DNA from: Cladosporium sp. IMV 00045
Taxonomy: Eukaryota; Ascomycota; Dothideomycetes; Cladosporiales; Cladosporiaceae
Direction of reading: 5' to 3'
Assembly (NCBI GenBank): GCA_001931905.2
Contig: MSJI02000088.1
Span: forward strand, 1-20,540
Length of the DNA stretch: 20,540 bases
This document shows positions 1 through 10,988 of the stretch, one piece after another (position 1 is the stretch's first letter; each line of letters starts with the position of its first letter). The translations under genes and the position numbers were made by a program. A model generated the notes under the pieces. It searched no databases and had not been told where the DNA came from. It saw nothing but the letters and a program-made list of their open reading frames with translations.

Positions 1-913
1 AGCGGACGAGCAATCTACGAGACGCCTGGAAGAGGCTGTCGTCTGCAACACGCCCAAACGATAATAATACTTGCTTGCAACATTTCTTGTTCTGGCCCAG
101 GGAGCCCAGGGAGAGGTGTATTGCGCCAAGCAAAATCTCAAAAGTCCCCCAGTCATTCAGCACCCATTACTCCCAAAACCCGCCGAGAGAGAGAGGGCCA
201 GCAACACACCGTTGCGTTGCGCGCCTTACCATCGCCGGCAGCAAATACCACACACTATTACCACCACTCCCCCAGATCAGACCCACGCTCCGTCACCACC
301 GCCCTCTCTGCTGCTCGTGCCCGTACCGGTGTGGCAGCGGTTGATTTACATCCTCCTCCTCCACTTCTACAGACACACTATCACCGTACCACCACCACTC
401 CCGACTTCAGCCTGCTCTGTTTCTACTTTCTGCCCTACTGCCCTGCCTTACTCATCTCCTCCACTCGGCCTCGCACTTACAAGTCACGATCCACCGCCCG
501 GACTCGTGATCGTCGGTGCTGTCTGCGATCGCCGACCCAAAGCCACTCGAGCCACTGTCTCGCTTCCTCACCCGTCGCCCTGTGCGTTTCCTCTCAAGCT
601 CTCACCCAAAACCCGCGCTGGGCTTGCCGCAGCCGTTATTGCGCACGTCTCCACGCGCTAAGCACACGCAAAGGCCTGCCGTACGCCGCGACCACCCATC
701 CGCCGTCGACACCTCAGAGCTGCACCCGACTTTTGATAAGTGACTGCACAAACATCGTCGCCCGCCCACCGCGAGCCCTCTCCCCCCCCGCCGCTGCTGC
801 CCTGCATCGCCGCCCCAGGCCCGCGCATACCTCGACGTCCGGACGTCGTCAGCGCCTGATGCTGTAGCAGGCGACCCAGCAGCGCACACCTCACCACGAC
901 ATCGCCCTCAGCC
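1..913 (+). promoter_or_regulatory. Promoter and 5' leader of the RhoGAP gene
   Basis: No convincing gene is seen here. The stretch is rich in CT and CAC runs, as is usual for promoters and leaders of highly expressed fungal genes. Open frames across it (for example 121-867) encode low-complexity Pro/Ser/His/Arg text with no recognisable domain. The context just before 914 (CAGCC-ATG-G) is a good start context for the downstream gene. The transcription start cannot be placed, and a leader intron cannot be excluded. Confidence 0.55.
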
Positions 914-3832
914 ATGGCGACCGGCAGTCCGTCGACTGCGCAGGCCATTGCTGGTGGGCCTAAACCTGCGCCCTCCTCCTCCCAGAGTGAAGCGGTGCAG
1001 TCCAAGAGGGATCTGGCTAGCTGGTGGAAGCAATTCAAGAGGAGCGACAAGAAGCCGCAGGAACAATCAGGTATGCGCGCACAAACACATCTCCCTCGCA
1101 ATTTGTCGTTGCGCATGGCGTGCGGTTGCGCCCGCCTACTCGGCGGGTTGCATACCTTTGCGTCTAATGTTGAACATCGTTACTTGCGTACCTGCAGGAT
1201 TTCATTCTAATCGAGACATAGCACCTGCGCCGGGCATATTCGGCATTCCTTTACACACCTCGATCCGCTACGCCAATGTCGCAATCTCCCTCTTCAACGA
1301 CGAAGGACAAAGCTACATCTACGGCTATGTTCCAATCGTGGTAGCGAAATGCGGTGTCTTCTTGAAAGAGAAGGGTGAGTGACTATTTGCGACAAACGTT
1401 CTCGTTCAAGCTCTGACATCTATGTAGCTACTGACGTGGAGGGTATTTTCCGTCTTGCTGGCAGCGAGAAACGTATCAAGGAGCTCAAGATTGCCTTCGA
1501 TTCTCCCGATCGGTATGGCAAGGGCCTCGACTGGACCGGATATACCGTACACGATGCTGCCAACATTTTGCGACGCTACTTCAACCAGCTGCCGGAACCT
1601 ATCATTCCTCTTGAATTTTATGAGCGCTTCCGCGATCCTCTTAGAAATCACCAAGCTCAAGCTGTTGGCGCCATGGACGCACAAAGCCCTACGATTGGTG
1701 ACTTCCACCACGATGCTGCCATTCGCATCTACCAGGCATTGATTACGGAACTGCCACCCTTGAACCGCCAGCTGCTCTTGTACATTCTGGATTTGCTTGC
1801 AGTCTTCGCGAGCAAGTCTGATTTGAACAAGATGACCACTCCGAACTTGGCTGCCATCTTCCAACCCGGACTGCTCTCGCACCCACAACACGACATGGCT
1901 CCGCAGGAATACCGTCTTTCCCAAGACGTCCTCATTTTCCTGATTGAGAACCAGGATAGCTTCCTCATCGGTATGCCTGGCACGGCCGCCGATCACGAGA
2001 CTGTCAAGGAGGTGCAAGCTGGTGTTCCAAGCCCTAGCAAAGTTCCAGCCTCGCCTGTGACTCCTAGCAGGTCGAAGACTGTTGTCAACCGGTCGAGCTC
2101 GAATGCCAGCACGAACGCCGAAGGGAGGTGGAATAGCCTCAGGCGGAATGTTTCTGTGTCCAGCAAACACAGCAAGCGTTCTGAAGCTGGTCCAACACCT
2201 GTAACTCCGTCAATTGGAACTCCTGTAACTCCCGGTGGCAGTGTTCACCGCAGTAACACAGTACCTTCAAGGAGACCTGGAGGTGCTGCTCCATCCCCTC
2301 GCTTTCCCCGAGAGAAGACGTCCGATCCCTCAACGCCTAATCGATCATCCCCTGTGGCTCAGCCCGTTGACAGCACGAGGCAGGAGTCTCTGCAGAGCAC
2401 CCCAGTGGCCTCAGTGGCTCCAAGTCTGCCCGTTGCGCCGCCTTCGATCATCTCTGCTTCTTCAAGCGAGGCCACTACACCTCTGGCCACCATTGGTAGC
2501 GATACATCTTCTGCGATCACACGCGATTTCCAGACTCCCAAGAAGGACACCACTCCACTGTTGGCACCTGCTCACGCCTCTCAGGGCCAGCAGACGGAGC
2601 GTCAAGGAAGCGGCACGCCTACTGGACCCTCCACCCATGGCTTCTTAAACATCTTCAAGCAATCGCCTTCTTCTGACGGTGAGGGTAGGAAGCCCAACAA
2701 GCTGCAGAAGAAGCGCATTCCGGGGTCCGCGTTGTCAAGCGCTCAGAGTTCGACTCATGATCTACGAGAGGATGAAGCGAACCATACACCAATCCCAGCG
2801 ACTTTGCCAGGTCTTTCAGGCGTTCCAGCAGAAATCCCCGAACAAGCTGAACAGGCATACACTGGCGAGCAGTCTCACTACGCTACCGCGCAAACAACTC
2901 CCAGTCACACTACTCCTCAGCGAATGCCGACCGATGCGACCTTGAAGCCAACTCTTTCTCCAAGTCATTCATTCACTAGCCATACAGACGCAACGGACCA
3001 AAGCGATGCAGATATGGTTGGGGACGACATGCCTACGCCAGGCGCTGAACCCGAGAAAAAGGAACGAAGAAGACATCGCTGGAGATTTTCCCGCAGTCAA
3101 AACAAACTCGACCAGCCGACTTCTCCACCACCTCCCGGCGGACCTCTCGGAATGATGAGCCCCAAAGAACAGGCCATGTCTCGTTCCACCATCGGCAGTA
3201 GCAATGCCTCCGCTTCTCAGCCACGTCGGAGCTTCCAAGAAGCCACACCTCTGGGTAGTCAAGCCGTGGATCCGAACCACACGCCCACGCAAACGCCAGG
3301 CTCGCACGGCGGTGCAAATGACACTGGAGTCTTTTCGGACAGCGAGAGGGAGAGGAGGGGTCCCATGGGCTGGATCAGAGGCAAGATCCAGGAGAGGAAA
3401 GACCGCGATGCCGAGAAGAGAAACCAAACCCCCGAGCGAAACCAGTCTTCCGCCAACGGCAGGCAGGAGTTCAACACGCCTCCGCACATGGACTCCCTCC
3501 CAGAGCGACCGAGGGATATCAGCGGATCGAGCGGCGGCGTTGGCGGGTATGTGACCAGCGCGCCATTTTCGAGTGTGCCCACCGGAGGCGAAGTTGCAAC
3601 TTCAACTGCGGCTCCCGCGCCTGTATCTGAGAAGCCGTCCGCTACCGCCGACTCTCCCGCCGCGCCAGCGCCAACGCCAGCGCAAGCGCAGACGCTGGTC
3701 TCGAACGAGACTTCAACACCGCAAGCATCCGCTGAGCCAACCTCGGTTTCTATCTCAGAAGCTCGCCCGCCCACCGCCCCATCCGATCCAGCCGTTCAAG
3801 ACCGCGTCGACGCCGTGATGGGAGGCAAGTGA
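914..3832 (+). CDS. Sac7/Bag7-type Rho GTPase-activating protein (RhoGAP), 3 exons
   Basis: Exons 914-1070, 1198-1374 and 1428-3832 give a 912-residue protein. Introns are 127 nt (GTATGC...CTGCAG) and 53 nt (GTGAGT...TATGTAG). Both are phase 1, and joining them restores continuous conserved sequence (LKEKATDVEGIFRLAG). The RhoGAP domain spans about residues 65-290. It has the arginine finger in GIFRLAG (Arg120), the QLPEP loop and the NKMTTPNLAAIFQP motif (Asn251). The family stimulates GTP hydrolysis by Rho1-type GTPases and so tunes actin polarity and cell-wall integrity signalling. The N-terminus has a short basic SWWKQFKR segment. The roughly 620-residue C-terminal half is low-complexity Ser/Thr/Pro with many TP sites and two basic patches (near RRHRWRFSR and GWIRGKIQERK), so it is probably disordered and phosphorylated. 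The ortholog group is recognised from conserved motifs as Sac7-like; the exact substrate is inferred. Confidence 0.93.
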
Positions 3833-6180
3833 ACGGATTGAATCTAGGAGACATAGCAGCGAGCACGAGATCGGAGGCAAGAGAGTGAGAGGAAGGGGCG
3901 AGGTGAGGACAAAAGTGAAGTTTGGTATCGGTAATAAAACAAAAACGGGAGACAGGAAGGTACGAAACGGACCTGGGATTATCGGAACATGGGATTGGAA
4001 GACGAGGCTGGACAAAAGAAAAAATGGAAACAAGAACAGAGGGAACTTCTCTCGCGCTGAGGGGCGACTCTGTTCTAACTTTTTTACTATTACTTTGCTA
4101 TAATTATTTCTTTCTCACTTTCGTGGTATACTTTTCTCCTTCGAATTCTCAAAGGCATGTGTGAAGTAACCTTGCTCCGAGTCCATGGACTGCCCTCTTA
4201 TTATTCGTTCATTTCTTCCCCTCTCTCCCAGTATCATCATTATCAAGCATCGTAGCAAGCCTCGTGGACGAAAACCGTAGGTGTTGACATGTGTAATGAT
4301 CCATCACCAAGTCGTCTAATGAAGGAATTGATTACCTTAGGTATAACCATTCTCGGCATTTCTACTTCCTGGCATTGACATCGAAGCAGTAGGTAGATAC
4401 ATGTAGTGTACACTCCCCGAAGAGATAAGGACATGCCTGCACTATTAAATATCTCGGAATTCAACAGTTCAATGATATCCACATGCTCTGACTGTCAAGC
4501 TATCAAGCCCATTCCCTAACGATGTGCCGGTCGATCCGCAAAAGCAAGAGCATAGAGCTTGGCCGCGAGACTTGCAGTAGTAGGGTATGTATGGACTTCC
4601 GGTTTCTAAGGATAGAGAGAGCTCGTGCTGAGGCGATGATTGGTTGAAGCCGGCTTTTGCGGCTTTGCGAAGACTGGGCGTTGAACTTGTTTCATCGCTT
4701 TGGCAGAGAACGCAAATGATAGGATTTGGTTTCCTTTCGTCGGTTTTTGGTGAGGTGCTTATATGTCTACCGTGGGGAGATAATGGAAAGGGATATCTAC
4801 ACCCAATCCAACGTTTATCTTGTAACAAAACAGCTGCGCGGAGCTGTCTTTGCAAGGCACACTCACCCTCGGTACACAAATACCATCTGATCCGTGGGCT
4901 TCAATTCGCTGAGAGCTCTGCGGGGAGTTGCTATTCCAAGCAACTCCCGTGGCCGACGACACACACACGTCGGATATCTGCCTGCAGACAGCTCGCCACG
5001 CCTACTGATCGACGCGGCCGCGCTTTGCGTGCCTCGAACTTCTGAAACCGACACGGCCAGCGGCGGATGATTAATATCTTATATGCATACTTGCGTGTAT
5101 ATTGACCTATGACGATGGTTTGGTGTGCGGTGGAGCACTGCAGCACTGGAGCCCGTGACACGGACTCGACGGGCTGTGTAGAACTTGGAAGGGAAACCGT
5201 ATCGAGCACATCTGGTTCCGCGGAGTGAGCTCAAAAACGGGTGCACAGATGGGCTGTTCACCGAAAATCAGGCAGACTCCCCTGCGCATGGCTTTGACGG
5301 TCAGGGAATCGCCACACACAGTCCACCCAGGGAACGTCATTATTGGGCTGGACTTTGCCGGCTTGTGTGAAACGGTGCGATCGGGAGAGCAGGCAAGCCA
5401 CAACGAGATATAACGGTTTTCGCCATGTGCTGGACTTGAAGCAGCAGCGGTCATCCCATGGTTGAGCAACAGGCGTCGCAGAGGTCTGGACGATGGAGGG
5501 CAAATAGAGTTGCTGACAGAGAGGCGCATGCGCAGTTCCAGATGCCCTTCCTGATCGCCCGACGGGAAAAGTCTATACTGGTGCATCCGGGTGAGAGTAG
5601 TGAGAAGATCTTCAAGAGCCCAGTCGCACCTTGGCCGAGCGAGGCCACCCAGCAGGCCATGGGTAGAAGGCCGGGGCGGGCCTAGTGCACGATCTCTGGT
5701 CGCGCTGTTCGTGTTGCAGGAAAGCTTCCTGGCTTTGTGGTCCGCCATTACTCGAACTTCCCGCCCATGCCCTGCTACTTGCTGCAATCCTTCCAAGCCC
5801 TCATCGAGCTCGTCTTGTGCCTTGTCATCATCGCGTTCTTCATCTTCTCGCCTTCCTGTCCTTCTCCGTTTCATCTTGCACCAACCCACTATCGCTTCAT
5901 CGACCTTCGCTATCTGGGGAAAAGTGAGAAAGAAGAACCGTTGGAGAAACGTCGTCCCCTCCACACGCACCAACGAATACTCAACCCTAAACCCACGCCC
6001 ACCGAGACAAGGGCTGTTTGCAGGTTTTGGCCTGTCGCTTTTGGAATTGCACAGCGCTTCCCACAGCTTCCGGCAGTTTGGTAGGCGAACGACGAGATCA
6101 GCCGCCACCGCACTCGCCTATACGCCAACGTCCACGCCAATCCTCGTCTAAGGCCCGCCACCCGTCTGCGCTGTGCCGAG
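3833..6180. other. Gene-poor intergenic region between RhoGAP and the GPI-protein gene
   Basis: The first 300 nt after the RhoGAP stop are purine-rich and then T-rich (around 4080-4140), consistent with a 3' UTR and polyadenylation zone. The middle part (about 4240-5100) has no recognisable gene, tRNA or repeat. From about 5740 to 6180 the plus strand becomes CT-rich, as expected for the promoter and leader of the gene at 6407. The minus strand carries an open frame of about 1 kb (5107-6108), but its product has no domain, no membrane pattern and no conserved look, so it is not called. Confidence 0.5.
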
Positions 6181-6191
6181 TAGAGAGAGAT

Positions 6192-6310
6192 GTGAGTATT
6201 CGTCGTGTCCTTTCATGCCGCGTGATATCTTTCTATTCATGTATTCGCTGGCCTCGTCTGACGGACGCCTCATCTTCTCAATTCTCTTCCTGACACTGAC
6301 GATGCAATAG
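6192..6310 (+). other. Probable 5' UTR intron of the GPI-protein gene (119 nt)
   Basis: A strong donor (GTGAGT at 6192), a branch-like CTGAC close to the 3' end (around 6293) and an acceptor (CAATAG ending 6310) define a 119-nt intron. It lies 96 nt upstream of the ATG at 6407. No ATG is created by the splice, so the coding sequence is unaffected. This is inferred from splice signals only; a transcript read across 6191/6311 would prove it. Confidence 0.55.
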
Positions 6311-6406
6311 ATTTGCGACATTTCGTGAGCGTCGCACTCTCCCAGGAACTTCTTCTCAACCTTTCTCTTCTTCTGCTGCCTGGACGCAGCCCGGCTCGCG
6401 AGCACG

Positions 6407-8212
6407 ATGCCTTCCTTGCGATCTTTACTACTTCTCGGCCTGCCATTGGCCTCAGCTGGCGTTGCCCGTGCAAGTGACTTCAATGACCTGGTCAACGAAG
6501 TGCCCAGCGAGTCTTTGCGGGCTGCTCTTGATAAGCTCCGTCCCAAGTACCGCGATGGCGTCTTCGAGGATCACCACAATGCCATGCAAGCCGTGCACAA
6601 GGACAACCCGGCATTAGCCACCAAGCTGGCCGAGATGGCACGCCAGGATTCGATCGTCAATGCAGAGCTGCGGAAACGACAGGACGATACTAGCAACACC
6701 ACCACCAGCGCCATCGTCATTACCGACTCTTCAACTACCGCAGTCAGCATCACCACGGAGACGTCGTCCGAAGTCGAAGAGAGTACAACGCAAGGTCAGT
6801 CGTCTTCTACTGCTGCTCCCACCACATCCGAGGACGACGACGAGAGCACGACTTCACAAGGTGAGCCTTCTACGACTCCTACTCCTTCCGCCTCCGAGAC
6901 AATCGCGCCCTCGACCTCCGAGCAAAGCAGCTCTGCCGAAGAGACCAGCAGCAGTCAGGACGAAAGCACGACCGGTCCCAGCACTACCCAAGAGCCGGAA
7001 AGCACTACAGGTCAGACATCACCCACGAGTTCCGCCACAGCCAGTGATGAGGAATCTTCTGAATCGAGTGCTGCTTCCCAAACCGCCGGCGAGACAACCC
7101 AAGACTCCTCGGAAGATAGCAGCACCGCGACATCCACAGCAGACTCCTCCATCGCTGAATCCTCTGGCTCCTCCGTGACGTCGAGTGCAGAGACCACGAG
7201 CGATGATCGGGAGTTGACTTCTTCAATAGGGTCGAGCGAGAACAGCGCTACCACCGTGCCCGTCACCACGACGGATGATTCTGGGAGCTCCCTGAAAACG
7301 TCTCTAGTAGCTTCCTCGACAACCGAGGCTTCTCAGCCGCCTCCTGTGACAACGACCGATGACGATTCTGGCAGCACGGTCGTCAGCACGCCGCCTGCCA
7401 TTACCAGCGCTGTGGAGACTGGCAGCGATGACAATGATGACGACGAGAGCTCTTCCGCTGGTGGTACCCAAACCGGCGTTCTCGTTCCCGTCGTCGTGTC
7501 ATCTACCGAGGATGGTGGCGATGTTGTGCCCGTGACCACTTCTGCCTTCATCACGTCCGCCAGCGAAAGCGTGGATGTCCCTGTCACGTCGACGGACGAC
7601 AACGGCGACACTTTCACTACCTCGACTCGCGTCCCCGCCGCCGTCGTCACCTCAACAAATGACAACGGCGACGAAGTCACCACCACCTCACCGCTTGCCA
7701 GCGTTCAAGTCAACTCGGGCGGCAGCATCATCACCTCCGCCCCCGCGCCCGGCTCATCCTCATCCTCCGACGACGACAACGACAACGACAACGACTCCGA
7801 GAACAGCAGCAGCAGCGGCGGCGACGACAGCGACAACCTCACCACCACCGACGAATTCGGCAACTCCATCACCCTCTCCTCCGCCACGCCCGGCGCCGTC
7901 ATCACCACCACCGACGGCCAAGGCCGCACGCTTGTCACGACCATCACGCCCAGCGGCGGCAGCGTGTCCGAGCTCGTCTTCAGAACCTCCACCCTACCCG
8001 ATGGCGGCCGCCAGACCATCACCAGCTTCGAAGTCGTGGGCGCCAACAACGCCGCCGCCACCAATGCTGCTTCGGAAACGGCTGCTTCGACGAGCGGCGG
8101 TTCGAACCCAAGTTTGCAGGAGGGCAGCGCTGCGGCGTCTTTGTCTACGAACTACGTCCGTGAGATGGTCGCGCTTGTTGTGGGCGCGGTCGCTTTCGTG
8201 GCTTTCCTGTAA
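6407..8212 (+). CDS. Predicted GPI-anchored, Ser/Thr-rich cell-wall protein
   Basis: Intronless, 601 residues. Residues 1-22 are a signal peptide (PSLRSLLLLGLPLASAG core, likely cut after ARA). Residues 23-91 form a small charged globular-looking N-terminal segment ending in LRKR, a Kex2-type dibasic site. Residues 92-565 are mucin-like, Ser/Thr rich and acidic, with six degenerate repeats (see 7256-7951). The C-terminus ends in a short hydrophobic tail (about 587-601) preceded by a Ser/Gly/Asn-rich stretch near 563-578, the layout of a GPI-attachment signal. The protein should therefore be heavily O-glycosylated and displayed on the plasma membrane or covalently attached to wall glucan. No enzymatic domain is seen. 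It could be a structural wall protein, an adhesin or a stress sensor. The start is the only ATG that gives a signal peptide. Confidence 0.85.
   Translation: MPSLRSLLLLGLPLASAGVARASDFNDLVNEVPSESLRAALDKLRPKYRDGVFEDHHNAMQAVHKDNPALATKLAEMARQDSIVNAELRKRQDDTSNTTTSAIVITDSSTTAVSITTETSSEVEESTTQGQSSSTAAPTTSEDDDESTTSQGEPSTTPTPSASETIAPSTSEQSSSAEETSSSQDESTTGPSTTQEPESTTGQTSPTSSATASDEESSESSAASQTAGETTQDSSEDSSTATSTADSSIAESSGSSVTSSAETTSDDRELTSSIGSSENSATTVPVTTTDDSGSSLKTSLVASSTTEASQPPPVTTTDDDSGSTVVSTPPAITSAVETGSDDNDDDESSSAGGTQTGVLVPVVVSSTEDGGDVVPVTTSAFITSASESVDVPVTSTDDNGDTFTTSTRVPAAVVTSTNDNGDEVTTTSPLASVQVNSGGSIITSAPAPGSSSSSDDDNDNDNDSENSSSSGGDDSDNLTTTDEFGNSITLSSATPGAVITTTDGQGRTLVTTITPSGGSVSELVFRTSTLPDGGRQTITSFEVVGANNAAATNAASETAASTSGGSNPSLQEGSAAASLSTNYVREMVALVVGAVAFVAFL
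7256..7951 (+). repeat. Six degenerate VTTTDDxG-type repeats in the GPI protein
   Basis: Residues 284-515 contain six related units of about 17-20 residues with a shared core: PVTTTDDSGSS, PVTTTDDDSGS, PVTSTDDNGD, VVTSTNDNGD, LTTTDEFGNS and VITTTDGQGR. The first two are near each other, then two adjoin, then the last two adjoin. Comparable T-T-D-x-x-G repeats occur in fungal wall and adhesin-like proteins (general knowledge). Copy number may vary between strains. Confidence 0.7.
7768..7842 (+). repeat. GAC/AAC and AGC microsatellite-like tract encoding Asp/Asn/Ser
   Basis: Inside the GPI-protein gene there is a run of GACGAC/GACAAC units followed by AGCAGC and GGCGGC units. It encodes an acidic DDDNDNDND stretch followed by serines and glycines. 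The trinucleotide period keeps frame, so length changes would be tolerated. Confidence 0.75.
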
Positions 8213-8907
8213 GCCATTGATGTGATCAGCACCGGCTGGCTCTCCGTGTCGCTGAGGGCATCTTATTTTCATCAACGAATTATACTGTTATTCATTGTTA
8301 TTCATCTTAGCTTTTTCGAGTTTTTGTTGATACATATGCGACGCGAGTCACGGCTTTACGAAAATGAGGGCAAAGGAAAGGGGGAAATATCACGCTGGCG
8401 TTCGTTTTGAATTGTTTTCTCTGTGTGTTTCTGGTGTCGGTTCGTTTGCATGCATTGCGGTTCAAAAAAACATCGGGTGGGAATGGGAAGGAAAGGAACG
8501 AGATGTTCCTGCGTTAATCTCATATGGGGCTAGGAAGGGGAGCGCAAAGGCAATTATCCTTGCTGTATATATGAAAGGGGGTGTACGAATCTCATTCATT
8601 CTGACATTCATCTTCATTTAGTGTTGAAACTTGAGAGAAGACTTGTGGCATCTTTATCTGAGCATTCGACGGATCGAGCACAGTCCAACGTGGACGTTGC
8701 TACCCACGCCGATAGTAATGTTCGCATCAACGCATAGGCATTGCGAGTCGAACGTTAGACGTCAGATTCGACGGCGCAACACTTTCCAGGATCTCACGAC
8801 GGCGTCAAATGCAATAAGCCAACGAAAGGTGACATCGTTTCAGGTCGTTATCAAAAGAAAAAGTCTTACTATCTACGGCTTCGATCGTGACTCATGCTCG
8901 GTCGATC
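8213..8907. other. Convergent intergenic region (3' ends of both neighbours)
   Basis: The GPI-protein gene (+) and the sugar-permease gene (-) converge here. The sequence is T-rich after 8212, and nothing gene-like, tRNA-like or repetitive is seen. Short open frames in it have no features of real proteins. Confidence 0.55.
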
Positions 8908-10667
8908 TCAGGCCTTGTTCTCAACGACCACAACACCAGTATCGTCCTTCAGCTGGACCGCATCTGCATCGCTGTGCAATTGCTTCTCGGTCACAGCCGC
9001 CGCTTTGGCACCAAGGTCCTTATCCTCAAACAGGAACGTCAATTCTTCAAGGGTGCGGCCCGCTGTTTCGGGGAACAGGAACCACACAACGACGACTTCG
9101 AAAGCGATCCAACAAACATAGCTAGGAAAGGTTAGTATGCGCACGAAGATGTTGGAACGCTGGTCTTCACTTACGACAGCAGGTATTTCCACTCCGCTTC
9201 CTCCAATCCGATGGGGTTGACGAAAGTGTTGAAGAAGCCTGCACCACGGCCGAAGAGCTGGAAGAGTGCAATACCACGCGAACGCGTGGCGAAGGGTTAA
9301 AGCTCGACGAGGAAAGTGTATGTCAAGGCGTTGTAACCCATATTGTAACAAGGCGAGTAGGCGAACATCCAGAATATGACCAGGTTGCCCACAGCAACGC
9401 TCTGAGTCGCCAGGAAGCGCTCCTGTGTGATGGTCCAGCCGGTGTATACACAGAGGAGCGAAATCGTGCATGCCATGTACATGGTGCGGCGTTTGAATCG
9501 TTTCACTACCAAGGCGATGGCGACGCCGTTGACGAGGTTCCAGGCCGTGAGACCGACGTTCAGTCGGCCTTTGACGCTGGAGTCGGTGAAGCCGGCCTGG
9601 GTCAGGATCTTGTCGAGGTAGTACGAGATGAGCGTGTTGCCGGACCACTGTGTGAAAAGTCCCAACAGACTGCCAATAAGGAGACGGCGGCGCATACCGG
9701 CCGAGCGGAACATGTCTCCCCAAGATTGCTTGGAGGCTTCAAGCTCAAGACGGATGGTTTCTTCGATCTGTGCAATTTCGGCATTCACGATGGGGCTGTC
9801 CGGGTTGCCTTCTGCGTGGTATTTGATGAGGATGGCTCGCGCCTCTTCACGTCGGTCCTTGCTGATGAGGAAACGCGGGCTCTCTGGGATGAAAAAGATC
9901 AAGCTGACTTGCAGCAGAGACGGCGCAGCTTGAAGGAGGGATGGGATCCGCCATCCCCAGTTTCCTGCGATTTGTTGGGTTCCGAACGTGATACCAGCTG
10001 CGAGAAGAGCTCCGATCATGTATGAGGCGTTGAACAGCGAGGTCAGAATTGGACGCTCCTTTGGGTAACCGAGCTCGCCTAGAAGAGATGACCCGGCAAT
10101 AATGCACATCGGGATTCCGAAGCCAAGTAACCAACGGGCTACCAAGTACATGGCCACGCCGTTGGAGGCACCTTGGATGATGGCACCGACAATCATGACT
10201 ACGACTAGTCAGTGAATTGTCTACACATTAGAACCGAGCCCTGCAGTTTTACTTACTGGAGCTTCCAATCATAATTGCCCACCTTCTTCCAAGACGATCA
10301 TTGATCAACGGAACGAATGGCAGCGAGCAGATCGCTCCAAGCGAGTATATGGCACCAATGATGCCCTGAAGAGCGCCAGAAGGATGGCCGAAGAATTCCT
10401 TCCATGCGTCCACGATTTGAGCACTGCAAGAAGAGTCATTGTCAGCTACACGAGTAAAACGGAGGAAATGAGCTCGTCGTACGCGTTGATCATCTGCGAG
10501 TCAAATCCAGAGGTGATTTCAATGCCCATACATGTCGGAAACAACATGAAATAGAGATACCGCAGATTCGGCTTCTTGTACCACGGCACGTGGTCGTTCT
10601 CAACGGCATGCGTGAGGACTGGGTCTGCTGCGCCAGCAGCGTGCTTGGCTCCTACTCCGGTGGCCAT
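8908..10667 (-). pseudogene. MFS sugar permease (lactose-permease type) with an in-frame stop
   Basis: Exons (reading down) are 10667-10483, 10423-10257, 10198-9175 and 9121-8908, with introns of 59, 58 and 53 nt. Together they give 530 codons, the usual length of this family. Sugar-porter marks are clear: DRLGRRW after TM2, ESPRFL before the central loop, QWSGNTLISYYL in TM7 and FLFPETAGRTLEE at the end. The TAA at 9299-9297 is codon 418, exactly where relatives have an aromatic residue in VEL-x-P-x-ATRSRG. It would remove TM11, TM12 and the PETAG motif, leaving 417 residues. Downstream sequence (ATRSRGIALFQLFGR, FFNTFVNPIGL) and the last intron are intact, so the lesion is recent, strain-specific or a base error. 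The start is the ATG at 10667; the open frame extends a little upstream only through a non-ATG codon. Substrate unknown: lactose, other oligosaccharide or hexose. Confidence 0.85.
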
Positions 10668-10976
10668 GTCGTGCAACGGTTAGTGTGTTTTGCTGCTGAA
10701 TCAGACAAGTTCAGAAGCATGGCCGTCGTCGCCATACCAATGACTTTATATGAACCTCCCCTGCCGGCTCTTCGACCCGACAGCCATCTGCTCGACACGA
10801 GCTTCGTGAAACATGCAGCTTGGCTTCGGCGGGGTAAACGCACTGGCGTTGCTTGGAGACGGTGTTGTATGGTATACCAAGGCGGATAATTCATATGCTT
10901 CCTGGTCACTTGACTCGGCAGTGCTTTTGTGGAGGCGGCTAAATGCTAACGATGTACCGGGTTTAAAGTATACTTC

Positions 10977-10988
10977 CTGGGGCCCCAG
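10977..10988. promoter_or_regulatory. CTGGGGCCCCAG palindrome, two overlapping CreA/Mig1-type sites
   Basis: A perfect 12-bp palindrome about 310 nt upstream of the permease ATG. Each strand reads CTGGGG, which matches SYGGRG, the known binding consensus of the carbon-catabolite repressor CreA. Its place in front of a sugar-transporter gene makes glucose repression plausible. Binding is inferred; the motif is short and degenerate. Confidence 0.4.

Noticed and set aside
121..867. 248-codon plus-strand frame before the RhoGAP gene
   Set aside because: Low-complexity Ser/Pro/His/Arg text from a CT/CAC-rich leader, starting at a non-ATG codon; the real protein starts at 914 with family-like sequence.
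4644..5045. 133-codon plus-strand frame in the 2.5 kb gap
   Set aside because: Non-ATG start, no conserved features and overlapped by an equally long minus-strand frame; looks random.
5107..6108. 333-codon minus-strand open frame upstream of the GPI-protein gene
   Set aside because: No domain, signal peptide or conserved motif; composition looks like the complement of a CT-rich leader; overlaps the likely promoter and 5' UTR of the plus-strand gene.
7575..8225. 216-codon frame overlapping the GPI-protein gene
   Set aside because: Shadow frame of the Ser/Thr codon repeats, producing Pro/Ser/Thr runs only.
8908..9723. 271-codon minus-strand frame as a separate gene
   Set aside because: Only its last part (from 9121 down) is real, and it is the last exon of the sugar permease; the rest is an alternate frame of exon 3 and intron sequence.
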